From: Proliferodiscus dingleyae
Lineage: Eukaryota > Ascomycota > Leotiomycetes > Helotiales > Lachnaceae
Assembly: GCA_003988795.1 (NCBI GenBank)
Contig: QYAK01000009.1
Location: 1,240,001 to 1,304,000, forward strand
DNA: 64,000 nt
Direction: 5' to 3'
Below are positions 44,580 through 56,246 of the stretch, one piece after another; within the stretch, counting starts at the first letter, position 1, and each line of letters opens with the position of its first letter. A model generated the notes under the pieces. It saw only the letters and a list, made by a program, of their open reading frames with translations, ran no database searches and had not been told where the DNA came from. Made by a program: the position numbers and the translations under genes.

Positions 44580-46710
44580 TACGCATAAATGGATACTGAG
44601 GCGTCTGCTAATATGCTAAGTGCACCAAAGCCTGAAAAATTCTAGTAAGTGTAGACGTTGAAAAGATTGATCGAATGTACAAACGCGTAGGAAATGATAT
44701 GTTGAAATGAGGCTATGATGTTTTATTGATTTCCCAAAAATTCTGTTCTTTGACAGTGGGGTTTATAGAGTTGTACCCACAGATGAGGGCTTATCAAAAT
44801 GTATACTCGACTTAAGATGGAAAGTATTCCCGACGGGATTTACATCCCACCCTTGCGATGGCATAGCAGCATGGAGTTTAGTTGCTATATTGGCCTCCCC
44901 GTTCTGAGCTTACTATCAAGCAAGATTCATGTGTCAAACTTAAGTAGAATTCTTGTTAGAGCACATGTGAGGATTTTTGACATAAGTTCTTGCAAGTTAA
45001 TGATATCGACTGATCCAATATCTTTAGCACAGAGCAAGCATCATCGTTCGCTCAAGCCACTTGGGAGAGTTACCAGAGGCGTCATCCGCATTGTACAAAG
45101 ATCGGCTGAATTTCACTGTTCATTAGGTCTTGTCAGCCCTTTCGGGCTGCGTCTAGCACCAGCTCAAATCGTTCTCTCATATCTCGAGTTTGCGATGTTC
45201 AAATGTCTCCCTGCATCCAGGTTTCACAGCATATAGCTCATGTTGCAATAATTGAATAGCGCTATCAAGCAATAGTGCTATAAAGGTCACAGATATCTTG
45301 ATGGCAACTGATCAGATGCAGAGCGACTTTTCACGATAGCTGCTGTAATGCGAGATACCCCGGACCTTCATGACGTTGCCGTTCTGAGCCCTCCCAGGAG
45401 ACTCCCATTTGGATACCAACGTTAACCTCGATGGACTGGTGTGGTGAGGACACTCGTGAAGGGCTACTTTGGTGGTGATTGCTGCTCTTGGATGTTACGT
45501 GGTCGTCGATGCAAGGTGAGTATGATGAAGAACTGTTGAAGTCGATACTAGAATGCGGAATATCAAGGACCCAATAGAATCCCATCACCTCAGAGAGTTT
45601 TGCTCCAAAACATTTCCCTGTTGAGCCGGAAGCTAGGAAACAGTTCGAAAGAGCCCCAAAGTCTGATGGGGTGTTGGTCTTATCAATCGACCTTCCCCAT
45701 TCGTTAACCCCTTTACATCTAGATCTGGTCAACATTAGACGGGTAACGTTACAGTAGGGATGCCGCAGACGTTCTTGTCCTTCCTGCACTGAGTACTGTC
45801 AGCATCTAAGCTCTTAGATATCGATCCCCGTGGCCATGTATGGAGATGATTGGCATGTGACTAGCAGCGGGCGGCTACCTATCCGCATCAAAACCCCTGG
45901 CGATCTCTTGTATCTAAAGTTCGGCAGATTCGCGACACGCGACGTTACCACGCGACGCGTCGAATTCTTTAGATGTGCTCACAATGTACGCTCGTACTTT
46001 GTGAGCCTCTGTTTCGACAACTTCATTACATGAGCAACTGCACGACATTCGAGTATGGCAGTTAGATTGCTTGGCCATGGCCATGTCTAAACTTATAGGA
46101 GAAGGTTCGATGGTCAGTGCCCCTGTGGTAAGGTTATGGTCACTTTTTAACGCGGCTCGGAAATGAGGCACACTGTTCGATTTCCCCAGATGGAATCACT
46201 GGTTTCGGACGCCCTACCCTGCAATTACTTGCCGTGCTCGATAATGTTGGATAAAGTTGTCCATGTGCTATGATAGGTCACCTAGCATAAGCGTCGGGGC
46301 ACGTATGTCCTTCTGTATAGAGATGTCCTCACAAGGCACACCTGATGGTGTTCTCTGATAGATGGTCGAAAGCGCCCTGCCATCGTGTTCTGCAAGGGTC
46401 TTCTATTGTCCACCCGTGTGAACGATTGTTACAGTATCTGTACTTGGACGTTACCATTCGCTCCGCTGGCGTTACTCCCAATGTTTTAAAGTGACATTGA
46501 AAGAAGAAGGGTGTGAGCGGCTGCTCAGGGCTGTCTATATATTGTTCAATATCGCTCGACATTTAGGCACTGTCCGAGCACCCATACTTCGGCCTATGAG
46601 AATTCAGTTCATACTGTATATACTTTGTAGAATTTATTACTCTGCTTCTTTTAAAGTTTATCCCAGTATCCAAGGTCAGGTCATCTTGTGTCTCAGCCTC
46701 AACACCAACC
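44580..46710. other. Gene-poor region of 2.1 kb
   Basis: Contains an uninterrupted 145-codon frame (44799-45236, +) and a 150-codon frame (45331-45789, -, no ATG at its start). Neither shows motifs, secretion signals or matching splice sites. The right end holds TATA-like sequence upstream of the chitinase. Confidence 0.45.
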
Positions 46711-48118
46711 ATGCCTCCCCTCACGAAATGCCTTTACCTTCTTAGTTTGCTCACTTTCCTGCCCCAAGCATTTGCTGGGTTCAGCTCCAGCTCACAGAGT
46801 AATGTTGCAGTTTATTGGGGTATGTCAAACAAAGTATTTTTGAATGGAAAAGCTAATGAGCCAAAGGACAAAACTCCTATGGGCAAGGAACGGGATCTTT
46901 GGCCCAGCAAAGATTATCTTATTATTGTTCCAGTAAGCACACAACAGGCTCCCTTAGAGATTGAGACTTGATCTAATACTGAATAGACACCAATCTTGAT
47001 GTACATCCCAAGCTCTGCATTTCTCATGACTTCAATTGATAGGAAATTTAGATAATTCCCCTTGCTTTTCTCATTACAATTTCAAACCCGAGTCTCAATT
47101 TTGCCAATGCTGGCGACAATTGCACTGCTATCTCTGGCTCCAGCCTCTTCTACTGCTCTCAACTAGAGTAAGTCTTGCAAGGTCACTCATGGTCTAATAA
47201 TCGCTCAATAAACGCAGGCAGGACATTAAAACTTGCCAGTCGACCTATGGCAAGACAATTCTCCTTTCAATAGGCGGATCCACGTACACCGAGGGAGGTT
47301 TCAGTTCATCTTCGGCTGCTGTCACTGCTGCCAACAATCTATGGTCCATCTTCGGACCAGAGACTTCGACTTCGGTGCCTCGTCCGTTTGGTGCATCTGT
47401 GATTGATGGATTTGATTTCGACTTTGAGTCGACCGTTTCGAACATGGTTCCCTTCGCAAACCAGCTTCGTTCCCTCATGACGACGTCGACTTCTTCTACT
47501 GGAAAGCAATATTATCTCACGGCTGCTCCTCAATGTCCATATCCTGATTCAGCTGATAATGACATGCTGAATGGTGCGGTTTCGTTTGACGCGATTTTTG
47601 TTCAATTCTACAACAACTACTGCGGGCTTCAATCTTATACCGCAGGCTCTAGCACACAGAACAATTTCGACTTCTCTACTTGGGACAACTGGGCTAAAAC
47701 TGTGTCTCTCAACAAGAACGTCAAAGTACTCCTTGGCATACCAGGAAATACAGGTGCTGCAGGCTCAGGATACGAGTCCGGCAGCACTCTTGCATCTATC
47801 ATTTCCTATTCAAAGAGTTTCTCAAGCTTTGGCGGCGTGATGATCTGGGACATGAGTCAGGTGTACGCCAATTCGGGATTTCTGGCCGCTGTGAAGAGTG
47901 ACCTTGGGGCACCAGCATCGTCAACGGTAGGCACTACCATGACTACCAGCACAATGCGATCCACGACCACACTAACAACTACGACAGCGACGCCAACGGG
48001 GACGGGCTTAGTCAATCAATGGAACCAGTGCGGCGGAGAGGGTTGGACGGGGGGGACTCAATGCGTATCACCATATACCTGCACTGCCTTGAGCGTTTGG
48101 TATTCTCAGTGTGAATGA
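46711..48118 (+). CDS. Secreted GH18 chitinase with C-terminal CBM1, 401 aa, five exons including a 14-nt microexon
   Basis: Exons are 46711-46819, 46867-46932, 46987-47000 (only 14 nt), 47052-47167 and 47218-48118; phases close. They restore an uninterrupted family III-type chitinase beginning SNVAVYWGQNSYGQG, then LAQQRLSYYCSNTNLDII and PLAFLITISNP. The first 22 residues are a signal peptide (LYLLSLLTFLPQAFAG). The GH18 catalytic motif DxxDxDxE is IDGFDFDFES, and ILLSIGGSTYTEGGF is the SxGG strand. Residues about 335-365 are a Thr-rich linker, followed by a fungal cellulose/chitin-binding CBM1: WNQCGGEGWTGGTQC and the rest with four cysteines. It hydrolyses chitin outside the cell, for remodelling the own wall or attacking other fungi or insects. 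A single-exon reading would hit stops at once, so the microexon is required. Confidence 0.93.
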
Positions 48119-48456
48119 TTGGGCAAAATGAGCTATGCATGGGGCCTGCATACAGGCCGGCAGTATGAAGGACCAGGTTGGTCTACAACAGTCGTGCGAC
48201 ATGAAAGAGGCGCCTTTCAATTACTGTACATACTTGGTTTCCCTCCCAGATATGGAGATTCAGAGTTTGATCGTATGTATCTAAGGGATATTTGTCGGTT
48301 CTTGTTTGAATTTGATTGGTCACATAAAACAATATTAGTCAAAAATTGTCGGTGATTAAACAAACTAAGGGACCATGGTGTTCAATGACAGGGTAATCAA
48401 AATTTGTTCATAGTCTCATTGATAACTATGGTTGTTTGCAAGATAATAGTTAACAC
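48119..48456. other. Intergenic, convergent 3' ends
   Basis: 338 bp between the chitinase and the second MFS gene; no gene seen. Confidence 0.5.
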
Positions 48457-50376
48457 CTACTTCTCGCTGTCTTTCTCTTTTGCCGCTGACTGCACATGTC
48501 CTAGCTTTTTCAGTAGGCCGATCTTTCCAATGTTCCTCAGCCCGAAGATTGTCACACCAAGTGAGATAATCATGCACCCGAAGCAAAGCCATTCAGCAGC
48601 TCTAAGGCCTTGTAGGTAAGCATGTCTATCACTTTCACCTTTGCTGGTAAGGTGGGTTTGAACTGCGGATTGGATGGCCGCCGTGATTGGTAGAGTGATA
48701 GATCTACCCATGGCAGCGAGAGTCTGAAACATTGCTCCAGCAACTGCTTGATCTTTTCTCGGCAGAGACTGTGTTGTGAATAACCCGAGACAAGGATAGA
48801 TTGTGTCAGCTCCAAAGGCGGCAAGTGCCATAGCAGGAAGGCCATACGCGAAGTAGGATGTGGATGGCGGAATTGGCAATGCGAACAGAGCATTGGCGAT
48901 CGAAGCGGAGATGAGCCCAAAGATGAGAATATAATTGCCTCGAAGCCTAGACAGAAGATATCCAGAGCCGAATGTTGTGAAAACTGCCACAATCAGAGTT
49001 ACTTCTCAAGTTGCAGAGTGTTGTGAACGCCTAGTAAAGGATATGTATGGTTTCAGGGGACACTTACGACCAACTAAGCCAAGTGGAAGGAAGCGAAGAG
49101 TCGTCTGTATTGGTGAGAGGAGTTGATAGTCTTGGTAGCTGCGCACATTCAGCCTTTCGTCAAACATGAGGTAGTCTCACTTACAAGTATGTTGAGTATA
49201 TTGTGAAGTTCGTGAAGCCGCCGGAGAAAAGACAAACGATAATCATCGCGAAAGTGAACCGTGGATGTCCAAATTTCGATACTGGCATCAAAGGCTCCCG
49301 TATATTTTTGCTCTCAAGGTAATGCTGCCAACAGATAAACACCGTCAAAAAGACAACGGACATGATGAGCACCCCAATGACGAATCCCGACTTCCAGCCT
49401 AAAGATACTCCTTCAGAAAGTGATATTAACAGAAGCAGAGTGCCCGACGTGAAGAGGAACGCGCCGATCCAATCGATGCCCTTCGCACGTGGTGAGTCTT
49501 CAGTATGTTCCTTTTTGCTCGGGTCCTTTGGAATCGCAAAGATCGCTATTATGCCAATCAAAGAAGATGCACCGGCTATGACGAAAAACACAACTTTCCA
49601 GCTTGTATATTGGGAAATTATGCCTCCCTAGCTAGGATCAGCTAATGCCATTTACTAAAGTCGGCTACTTACCAGAAGATTCCCCATGACCTGTCCCGTT
49701 GGAGCTCCTCCAGAGTAAAAGGCAAAGCTATAATTTTTGACACGGCCGGGAGGAATGGTGTATCCGATAATGCCGATGGCACTTGGAATTGTCGCAGCAG
49801 CTGCCTATATGATATCAATATATTTTTCATTCGGACACTTATACTAGGGCCTCACTAGTCCTTGCAATGCTCGCATGACATACAGCACTATTTCAAGGGG
49901 GGCAAAAGCAGTGCCTAATGAACATGCCGTTACCCAAAAGCATCCCATGATAAATAGTACACGTTTGCCGTGTACATCTCCAAGCTTCCCAGATAGTAGG
50001 AGGAATGACCCAGAGGTGAGAGCATATGAAGACACAATCCACTGCTGGCGACTTGTAGGAATTTTCAGGTGCCGGCTCATCTGAGGGAGAAGAATAACCA
50101 CTGCTTGCAGTGACACAGTCTGCCATAATCAGTTAGAAGCACATCGTCTCTGAAGCCGAGTCGTACATTGAGAAATGTCGCACCGGTTAAGGTTAAGACA
50201 AGGGGTGCGACTTGACGTATAGTTACTTGTCCCGCATCTCTACTCTCGACAGACGACCTGGTGGGAATACGGATCGAAGGTGGGGCAAGCTCTTCAACTA
50301 AGGCTTGATCTGGAGCTGCAAGCCCAGGGCTCATCTGGATCTCGTCGAATTTATCATCTTTACTCGCCATGGTCAT
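48457..50376 (-). CDS. MFS drug-efflux-type transporter, 554 aa, six exons
   Basis: Minus-strand exons are 50376-50167, 50119-49856, 49804-49673, 49627-49185, 49138-49068 and 49001-48457; phases close. This is a 14-helix DHA2-like carrier. The N-terminal cytosolic tail is acidic and Ser-rich. The helix 1-3 segment reads SLQAVVILLPQM, then SSYALTSGSFLLLSGKLGDVHGKR (motif A), and the motif C region is GIIGYTIPPGRVKN. The later helices are strongly hydrophobic and end near residue 535. The C-terminal tail is Lys-rich (AAKEKDSEK). It should export a small molecule across the plasma membrane. It is not part of the PKS cluster by distance (about 6 kb, with two folate genes between), so a link would be speculation. 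It is not closely related in sequence to the other MFS gene of this window (31422-33854). Confidence 0.9.
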
Positions 50377-51669
50377 CAACTCGCATCTGTAGAGACCTGA
50401 ACTTTAAGAATGTTGCTAATGGATGTCTAAGGGTTTAAGCTCGCTCACTTTTACTCAAATCTATAACCCCACTTCGGATAGTTATAGCGCTGACAACCCG
50501 GGCTATTAACCACTCGCTTCTATTAGACGAAATTTAGTGGGAAGAGCACAACATATCCTTAGCCTTTCGTGTCAAAACAAAAATCTAACCTAGGATTGAG
50601 TCGATGCATGAAATTCTAGCACTGAGAAGATCTCTATTCGAATAAATCTACTGTACTTGTGGCTAGATTTACCACAACAGCGACACAGATAAGATATCTG
50701 AAATATAGGTATGGTATAGTATGGTCTGCATTATCGCGAAAAGCATGTCAGGACTTCTAATGATACCAGTACCAGTCGTCTAAAGAATCGGAAAGATCTC
50801 TAGCGAGCTCCGAAAATCGGCGGTGAGAAGATATGGTGCAGTCAGCCTCAGACGAATTTTAATCTTGGTTCTATGATTTTTGATCCGAATAGTAACAATA
50901 TTTTAAGCAAGGCCACCCCTGAAGAATAGATTCATTGCTCTTAGGTGACATATATTTCACCGAGCATGTAGCATCAAGGTTGGCTTGTGTGAATGCTTGA
51001 TGCTACTAAGCGAGTTCTTAGAAAGAGCTTTCTGCATCTGAACCTCACTGGCGATAGCAATACCGCCGCTTATTTCTAACTTTCAGGTGTGTGGTGCTAC
51101 ACTATGTCGGTGATGTCGAGGACGACTTGGACTGCAGAATCCAGAAAATATGATCTGTAGATGCCGCGGGAATTGGCTCACACGTGAATTTCATATTGAT
51201 GCGATACGAAGAATAGATCTATCAGCGTGTGAATATGAGCTAAGTTTAAATCACGAATGACAGAAAAGAAATTCCCTTTGTTTGACATCTGGATCGACAT
51301 TTAGTATTTGTGTGGTATCACGACCGTCTTTCTACATTTGTTTTAATGATCCATAGCACATCACTCGGCGACTTATAATCATTTTAGGGGTAGAACAAAT
51401 CAGTGAGATATGCCATGATCAAGATTGTTATAAGTGAAGTTTGACCGCATAGCGGGCCGGGAAAACAGTACAGTAGCAGCCCCATTTTTTAGCGAAGACT
51501 GAACGCCGACGCCGACATTTTATTCTACCCATGCCCACTTGGACCTTCATCCATAAATAAAGGAATGCGGCACCTATGCCGTAGTGAGGCATGCCGATTG
51601 TTCAGCGGTAGACCGAGAGGAAGGCTGCTCACGTCTTTGCGCGGTGTAGCTCCGCGATCACTCTCAACG
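50377..51669. other. Intergenic, 1.3 kb, nothing recognised
   Basis: AT-rich with no open frame over about 80 codons. The first 21 bases of the FPGS gene at 51670 form its own small exon; an additional upstream non-coding exon is possible. Confidence 0.5.
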
Positions 51670-53366
51670 ATGGGCGTCCGGACCTACAATGTTGGATGAG
51701 CTTGTAATATTGATAGACATATACTGACAGGTTTTAGGACGCCATCGACCAGCTCAACTCTCTTCAAACGCCATATGCTATTCTCAAGCAACGTCGAGAT
51801 GCTGGCATCCGGATTGACAAAACCGCAAATGAAGAGATGCGGAAGTGTCTCAGTCGCCTAGGCTACACTGTAAAGTCCTTTGACCGCTGGCTTAGTCTAT
51901 ACTGACTGAAACCTAGCAAAAAGACCTAGAGCGTCTGAATATTGTTCACGTCGCCGGCACCAAAGGCAAGGGCTCAACATGCGCCTACGTCAACTCGATC
52001 TTGATGCAGTATCAAAAGTCACGTGGCTACCCGACTTCTGTTGGTCTCTTCACCTCACCTCACCTTATTTCAGTCCGCGAGCGAATTCGGATACAATCTT
52101 CATCCATATCTGCAGAGAAATTTGCAAAATACTTTTTCGAAGTATGGGATAAGTTGGAAGAAGAACCACTGTTGGAGAAGCCAGTATATTTCCGGTTTCT
52201 TACCCTGATGAGCTATCATGTCTTCATTCAAGAGCAAGTCGATACCGCTATTTATGAGGTTGGTGTTGGAGGTGAATATGATTCTACAAATATAGTCGAC
52301 CAGCCTTGCGTTACCGGTATCTCAACGCTAGGCATCGATCATACATTCGCGCTTGGAGATACGATTGAAAGTATTGCGTGGCATAAAGCCGGCATTCAGA
52401 AGGAGAACGTCCCGTCTTTCACCGTTAAACAGAGACCCACCGCTCTAGAAGTGGTCGAAAAACGAGCTGTCGAGAGAAGAGTCAAATCGCTCAAGGTAGT
52501 GGATCTCGATCCGCGACTAAAAGGAGTCAAGATACGCCCTGACGCTAATTTCCAAAGATCAAATGCAAGCTTAGCCATTGCATTAGTAGATACGGTCTTG
52601 GAAAGGATAGACCCTGCTCGCACAAGTGCCAGCAGCTCTGATGAGAATGTAGCATTACCGTCGCCCAGTTCCGAACTACCTATTGAATACGTCGATGGAC
52701 TTGAACAGGTGGTCTGGCGCGGTAGATGTGAAACTAAAGTGCAGGAGAACATAAGCTTTTATCTGGATGGCGCACATACTGCAGACAGCGTTGCTGTCGC
52801 GGTCAAATGGTTTGGCGGTGAGATTCTTGAGAAGTATGCAATTGACCCCGTCTGAGATTCGAATATCAACTAAAAAGATCAAAGACCAGGAATCCAGGTT
52901 CTGATATTCAATCAACAAGGCCATCGTGAAGCAATCGAGCTACTTCAAGCACTCTATCATGCTGTGACGAGAGATGGAATTGTCAGATTTGATCACGTCA
53001 TATTCTGTCCTACTGTTCAAGGCGACAAAAGTAGCAAGAAAGGTATGTGCTATATATAAATTGTCAAAAGTTTGTCTGCCTAACAATCTTGACGCAGATT
53101 TTGTGAACAATTCTTATGATTCGGAGGCCATCGCGGGGCTCACTTTGCAGAAAGCCTTCGCCGAGGAATGGGGGAAATTGGACCAGCAAACGTCAAAGTC
53201 TACTGACATACGGGTACTGCCAAGTGTCCTAGAGGCTTTCGAGTATGTGAGAAGTCTGGCTTCGGATAGTGGATTGGAGAGGAGAGAGTTATCTGTGCTG
53301 GTCACAGGAAGCGTGCATCTGGTTGGCACAGCTTTAGCTACTTTGGAGGATGTAGATGCTTTGTAA
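51670..53366 (+). CDS. Folylpolyglutamate synthase, 498 aa, five exons
   Basis: Exons are 51670-51690, 51738-51869, 51917-52833, 52885-53042 and 53098-53366; phases close. The enzyme adds gamma-linked glutamates to tetrahydrofolates so that they are retained and used in one-carbon metabolism. Motifs are P-loop HVAGTKGKGST (near residue 59), the folate-binding TSPHLISVRERIRI, YEVGVGGEYDSTNIV, LGIDHTFALGDTIESIAWHKAGI and YLDGAHTADS, with the C-terminal domain LIFNQQGHREAIELL and VTGSVHLVG. The first exon encodes only MGVRTYN and joins DAIDQLNSLQTPY. No targeting sequence, so it is probably cytosolic. The donor for intron 3 is GTATGC at 52834, chosen because it restores LEKPGIQVLIFNQQG. A second FPGS follows 236 bp downstream on the same strand. 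Confidence 0.93.
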
Positions 53367-53602
53367 GAGTTTTCGTGAATACAAGAAGCAATCATCACTT
53401 TCCTGATTCATCCTTCCGCGGTAGCAACATATGCCGAGCCGGTGTATATTGACTTAGTCACGTGTGGTGGGGTCTACAACACTTTAGTTCGAGGCTGTTT
53501 CCCGAATGTCAACACCACAATCTAAGGCTTGTATCTTCAGACTTCTCAAGTTCCTCGGCCAGAGCTCTCTCCTCGTCCCTTTCAGGATGTAAGATACCAC
53601 TC

Positions 53603-55381
53603 ATGCGGAGCCTCCTCTTCTTGGCCCTATGGAATCGTCCTGTTATCGAGCGGCCCTTCCCACTCCCGGCTCGTCTATTCTCGACTTTCCTTCCAGCCAT
53701 GAGCTCAGACCCGAGACAAGGAAGAACGTATAACGATGCTCTTACACTTCTAGAGACGCTTCAATCTAATCGTGCTATACGAAGTGTGATCGCAGACGCG
53801 AGTCAAGACAATGATCCGAATCGCGTGGCGATCCCCGAGATGCTGGAGTGGACACGAAGGGCAGGATACGATGCCACCGACTTAGGCAAACACAATTCAA
53901 GATACATACATATCGCAGGGACGAAGGGCAAAGGGAGTGTATCTGTAATGGTGGAGAGTATATTGCTACACTTGCGCAAGCACGGGCAGCCGAACGACAA
54001 TGATCGAATAGGGAAGATCGGCTTATATACATCCCCCCACTTGATCACTGTCCGAGAGCGAATACAAATCGAGGGAAAGCCAATATCTGAACAGAGGTTC
54101 ACGCGGTATTTCTACGAATTATGGGATCGCTTTGGAGAAGCCGCCGCGAGCGACACCGCATCTGGCATATTGCCCAAGACTGGAGATATTCGTCCTGGCT
54201 ACTTCCGCTATCTGACAATTTTAGCATTTCACGCTTTCATACAAGAGGGTGTGAAAACAGCCATAGTAGAATGTGGCATTGGGGGAGAATACGACAGCAC
54301 TAACATCATACCGGCAGATGCTACTGCAGTGAGCGCTATCACCCGGCTGGGGATCGACCATACACCGATGCTTGGAGAGACGATAGAGGAGATTTCATGG
54401 CACAAAGCAGGAATTCTGAAGGCAGGTGTGTCTGCCTTCACGTCAGTTCAATACCCAGAGGCGCAGGCTGTGCTGGAAAGGCGGGCTACTGAAAAGGGTG
54501 TGTTTCTCAATGTCGTCCAGAGAATGCCGGAACTAGATACAGGAGAGGTGAAATTGGGATTACAGGGGGACTTCCAGAGGGACAATGCTAGTCTCGCAGC
54601 AGATGTAGTGACATCGTACTTGAATGATGCGGATCCGAGGAAGCCCGCGAACTTTGCTAGCCATCTTCCACCGAGTTACTACTCACCACTAGAAACGGTT
54701 CGCTGGCCAGGAAGATGCGAAATACGCAGAACAGGTAATATCGAATGGTTCATTGATGGAGCGCATACGATAGATAGCATAGAAGTTGTTGGCTCTTGGT
54801 TCATTAACAAGGCGTTCGAAGCATTTGAGCAACGTCCCTCGCCTACGGCAATGATGCTAATCTTCAACCAAGCCGAGCGTGATGGACAAGCTCTATTACG
54901 ACACCTCATGCGTACCTTAAGTGAAGGTCCAGTTTCTGCCTCATCAATAGCCACATCATTGAGTCAGCAGAAGGCTGAGGAGTCGAAGACCTCAAATGTC
55001 GACCAGCTTCCAATGCCTGCTTTGTTCAAATATGCAGCCTTCTGTACCAACCAGCCGTTTGCCGCACCCAAACAAGACAACCATATCAACCTTGAGACTC
55101 AAGAGGAGCTAGCGAAAACCTATCAAATCATTGATAGAAACACGTCATGCATGGTCTGCAGCAGCATTGAGGAAGCAGTACGTCTTGCAAGAAAGGTATC
55201 CGAGGGAGAGGAGAGGATCCTCGTACTGGTGACAGGCAGCTTGCACTTGGTTGGTGGTTTGTTTCAAGTCTTCGAAAGAGAAGGGATAGATTTCGCCGAA
55301 GACACGAAAGGTGGGGAGCATGGTACAAGGGATAGGAGGCTCCACGAAAAGCAAGAAACCTGTGATATTGCTACACACTGA
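53603..55381 (+). CDS. Second folylpolyglutamate synthase, intronless, 592 aa, possibly dual-targeted
   Basis: A single exon. Motifs match the neighbour: P-loop HIAGTKGKGSVSV, YTSPHLITVRERIQI, VECGIGGEYDSTNII, LGIDHTPMLGETIEEISWHKAGI, WFIDGAHTIDS, MLIFNQAERDGQALL and LVTGSLHLVGG. The start at 53603 gives an Arg-rich, acid-free leader (MRSLLFLALWNRPVIERPF) ending near SFLPA, as a mitochondrial presequence would. The next Met at 53699 begins MSSDPRQGRTYNDAL, a normal cytosolic FPGS start, so two isoforms could arise as in other eukaryotic FPGS genes. The open frame continues upstream to 53462 without ATG. It is about 95 residues longer than the upstream copy, mainly in the leader, an insertion around residue 130 and the C-terminal domain. 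No introns, whereas the neighbour has four, so the pair is not a recent tandem duplication. Confidence 0.92.
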   Translation: MRSLLFLALWNRPVIERPFPLPARLFSTFLPAMSSDPRQGRTYNDALTLLETLQSNRAIRSVIADASQDNDPNRVAIPEMLEWTRRAGYDATDLGKHNSRYIHIAGTKGKGSVSVMVESILLHLRKHGQPNDNDRIGKIGLYTSPHLITVRERIQIEGKPISEQRFTRYFYELWDRFGEAAASDTASGILPKTGDIRPGYFRYLTILAFHAFIQEGVKTAIVECGIGGEYDSTNIIPADATAVSAITRLGIDHTPMLGETIEEISWHKAGILKAGVSAFTSVQYPEAQAVLERRATEKGVFLNVVQRMPELDTGEVKLGLQGDFQRDNASLAADVVTSYLNDADPRKPANFASHLPPSYYSPLETVRWPGRCEIRRTGNIEWFIDGAHTIDSIEVVGSWFINKAFEAFEQRPSPTAMMLIFNQAERDGQALLRHLMRTLSEGPVSASSIATSLSQQKAEESKTSNVDQLPMPALFKYAAFCTNQPFAAPKQDNHINLETQEELAKTYQIIDRNTSCMVCSSIEEAVRLARKVSEGEERILVLVTGSLHLVGGLFQVFEREGIDFAEDTKGGEHGTRDRRLHEKQETCDIATH

Positions 55382-56246
55382 TTTTGCGGGAGCCGAAATG
55401 CAACCCCAGACTGAACACTTGATGTGGTTCCGTTGTTTCGAAAGAATGTTCTGTCAGCTCTAATTCTCAGAAACACTTAAGGCCAAGGCCATATTGCCGA
55501 TCTGTGGATTTATATCATGGCAATTCGTCCTCCACCATGGTTTTTTTTCTCGGATTTTGGCTGTGCTTCTGTTCATATTTGCATCTCTCATATCTATGCA
55601 GACAGTAACCCTGGAGGTGAGCTCGAGATCATTACATAACTCTCGAATCTGGAGCTTTAGCCTATCTACCTCTCATGAGCTCTTCGGTTTATTTAGTGAG
55701 AGCCCTGCTTCTACTTTGAGGTATCGCCCTTAGTCGAGACTCTTTACGCAAGCCCACGGGAGTCGGCCCGCAGAGGCCACGACCATACCAATAAGGGTGT
55801 CTTGGCCGGCACGTGACCATGAGGGGTATCAGAGTCTCCTTTCCAGGGAAGTGATGCATCTCTGGTTTCCGGACTGTCAGGCACCATGTAAGATCCAAGA
55901 CCACGCACATCTGCCGGTCGGGCTCACTGCCGGCACCAGGGGAGTTGCTGGTGTCTGCGTTGGGAAGTTACTGCTATCTTAAGCCGTTCTAATGATCTCA
56001 GCTCCCTCTCCGTCTTGCCGTGCAGTAGTGCCCACCGAACCCTCGACCAATCGGTCCTACGATGCAGGATGAATGTACCCGGGAGTTTCCTTGCAAGCCA
56101 TTCCTGGTATGCATGAAGTACTCGAGTGCATTCACGTATACGAAGCTACAAATTGACTACTGCTACTAGTGGCAGCTAGTCGTGGTGGGATAGATCGACT
56201 GAAATATACGCAAGGTCGAGTACGTCTTGATCTAGATCTATGCAAA
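55382..56246. other. Intergenic; promoter of the P450
   Basis: Contains CGG triplets in inverted arrangement at 55915-55933 and no gene. This region would hold the control elements of the cluster P450. Confidence 0.5.
55919..55932. promoter_or_regulatory. Candidate Zn2Cys6 site CGG-N8-CCG
   Basis: An inverted pair of CGG triplets with 8 bp spacing, about 315 bp before the P450 start, with another CGG at 55915. Zn2Cys6 regulators of fungal clusters bind such arrangements, but a triplet pair occurs by chance fairly often. Confidence 0.2.

Noticed and set aside
44799..45236. 145-codon frame on the plus strand
   Set aside because: No domain, signal peptide or splice context; composition looks non-coding.
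45331..45789. 150-codon minus-strand frame, Ser-rich
   Set aside because: Begins with GTG rather than ATG and shows no DNA-binding or other motif; possibly a relic but not supportable.
47001..47051. Frameshift in the chitinase after NTNLD
   Set aside because: The apparent shift disappears when this 51-nt segment is read as a GT-AG intron, restoring the motif IIPLAFL.
51590..51660. Possible tRNA: TTCAGCGGTAGA resembles a tRNA A box
   Set aside because: No matching B box (GGTTCGA-type) follows and the ends do not pair into an acceptor stem.
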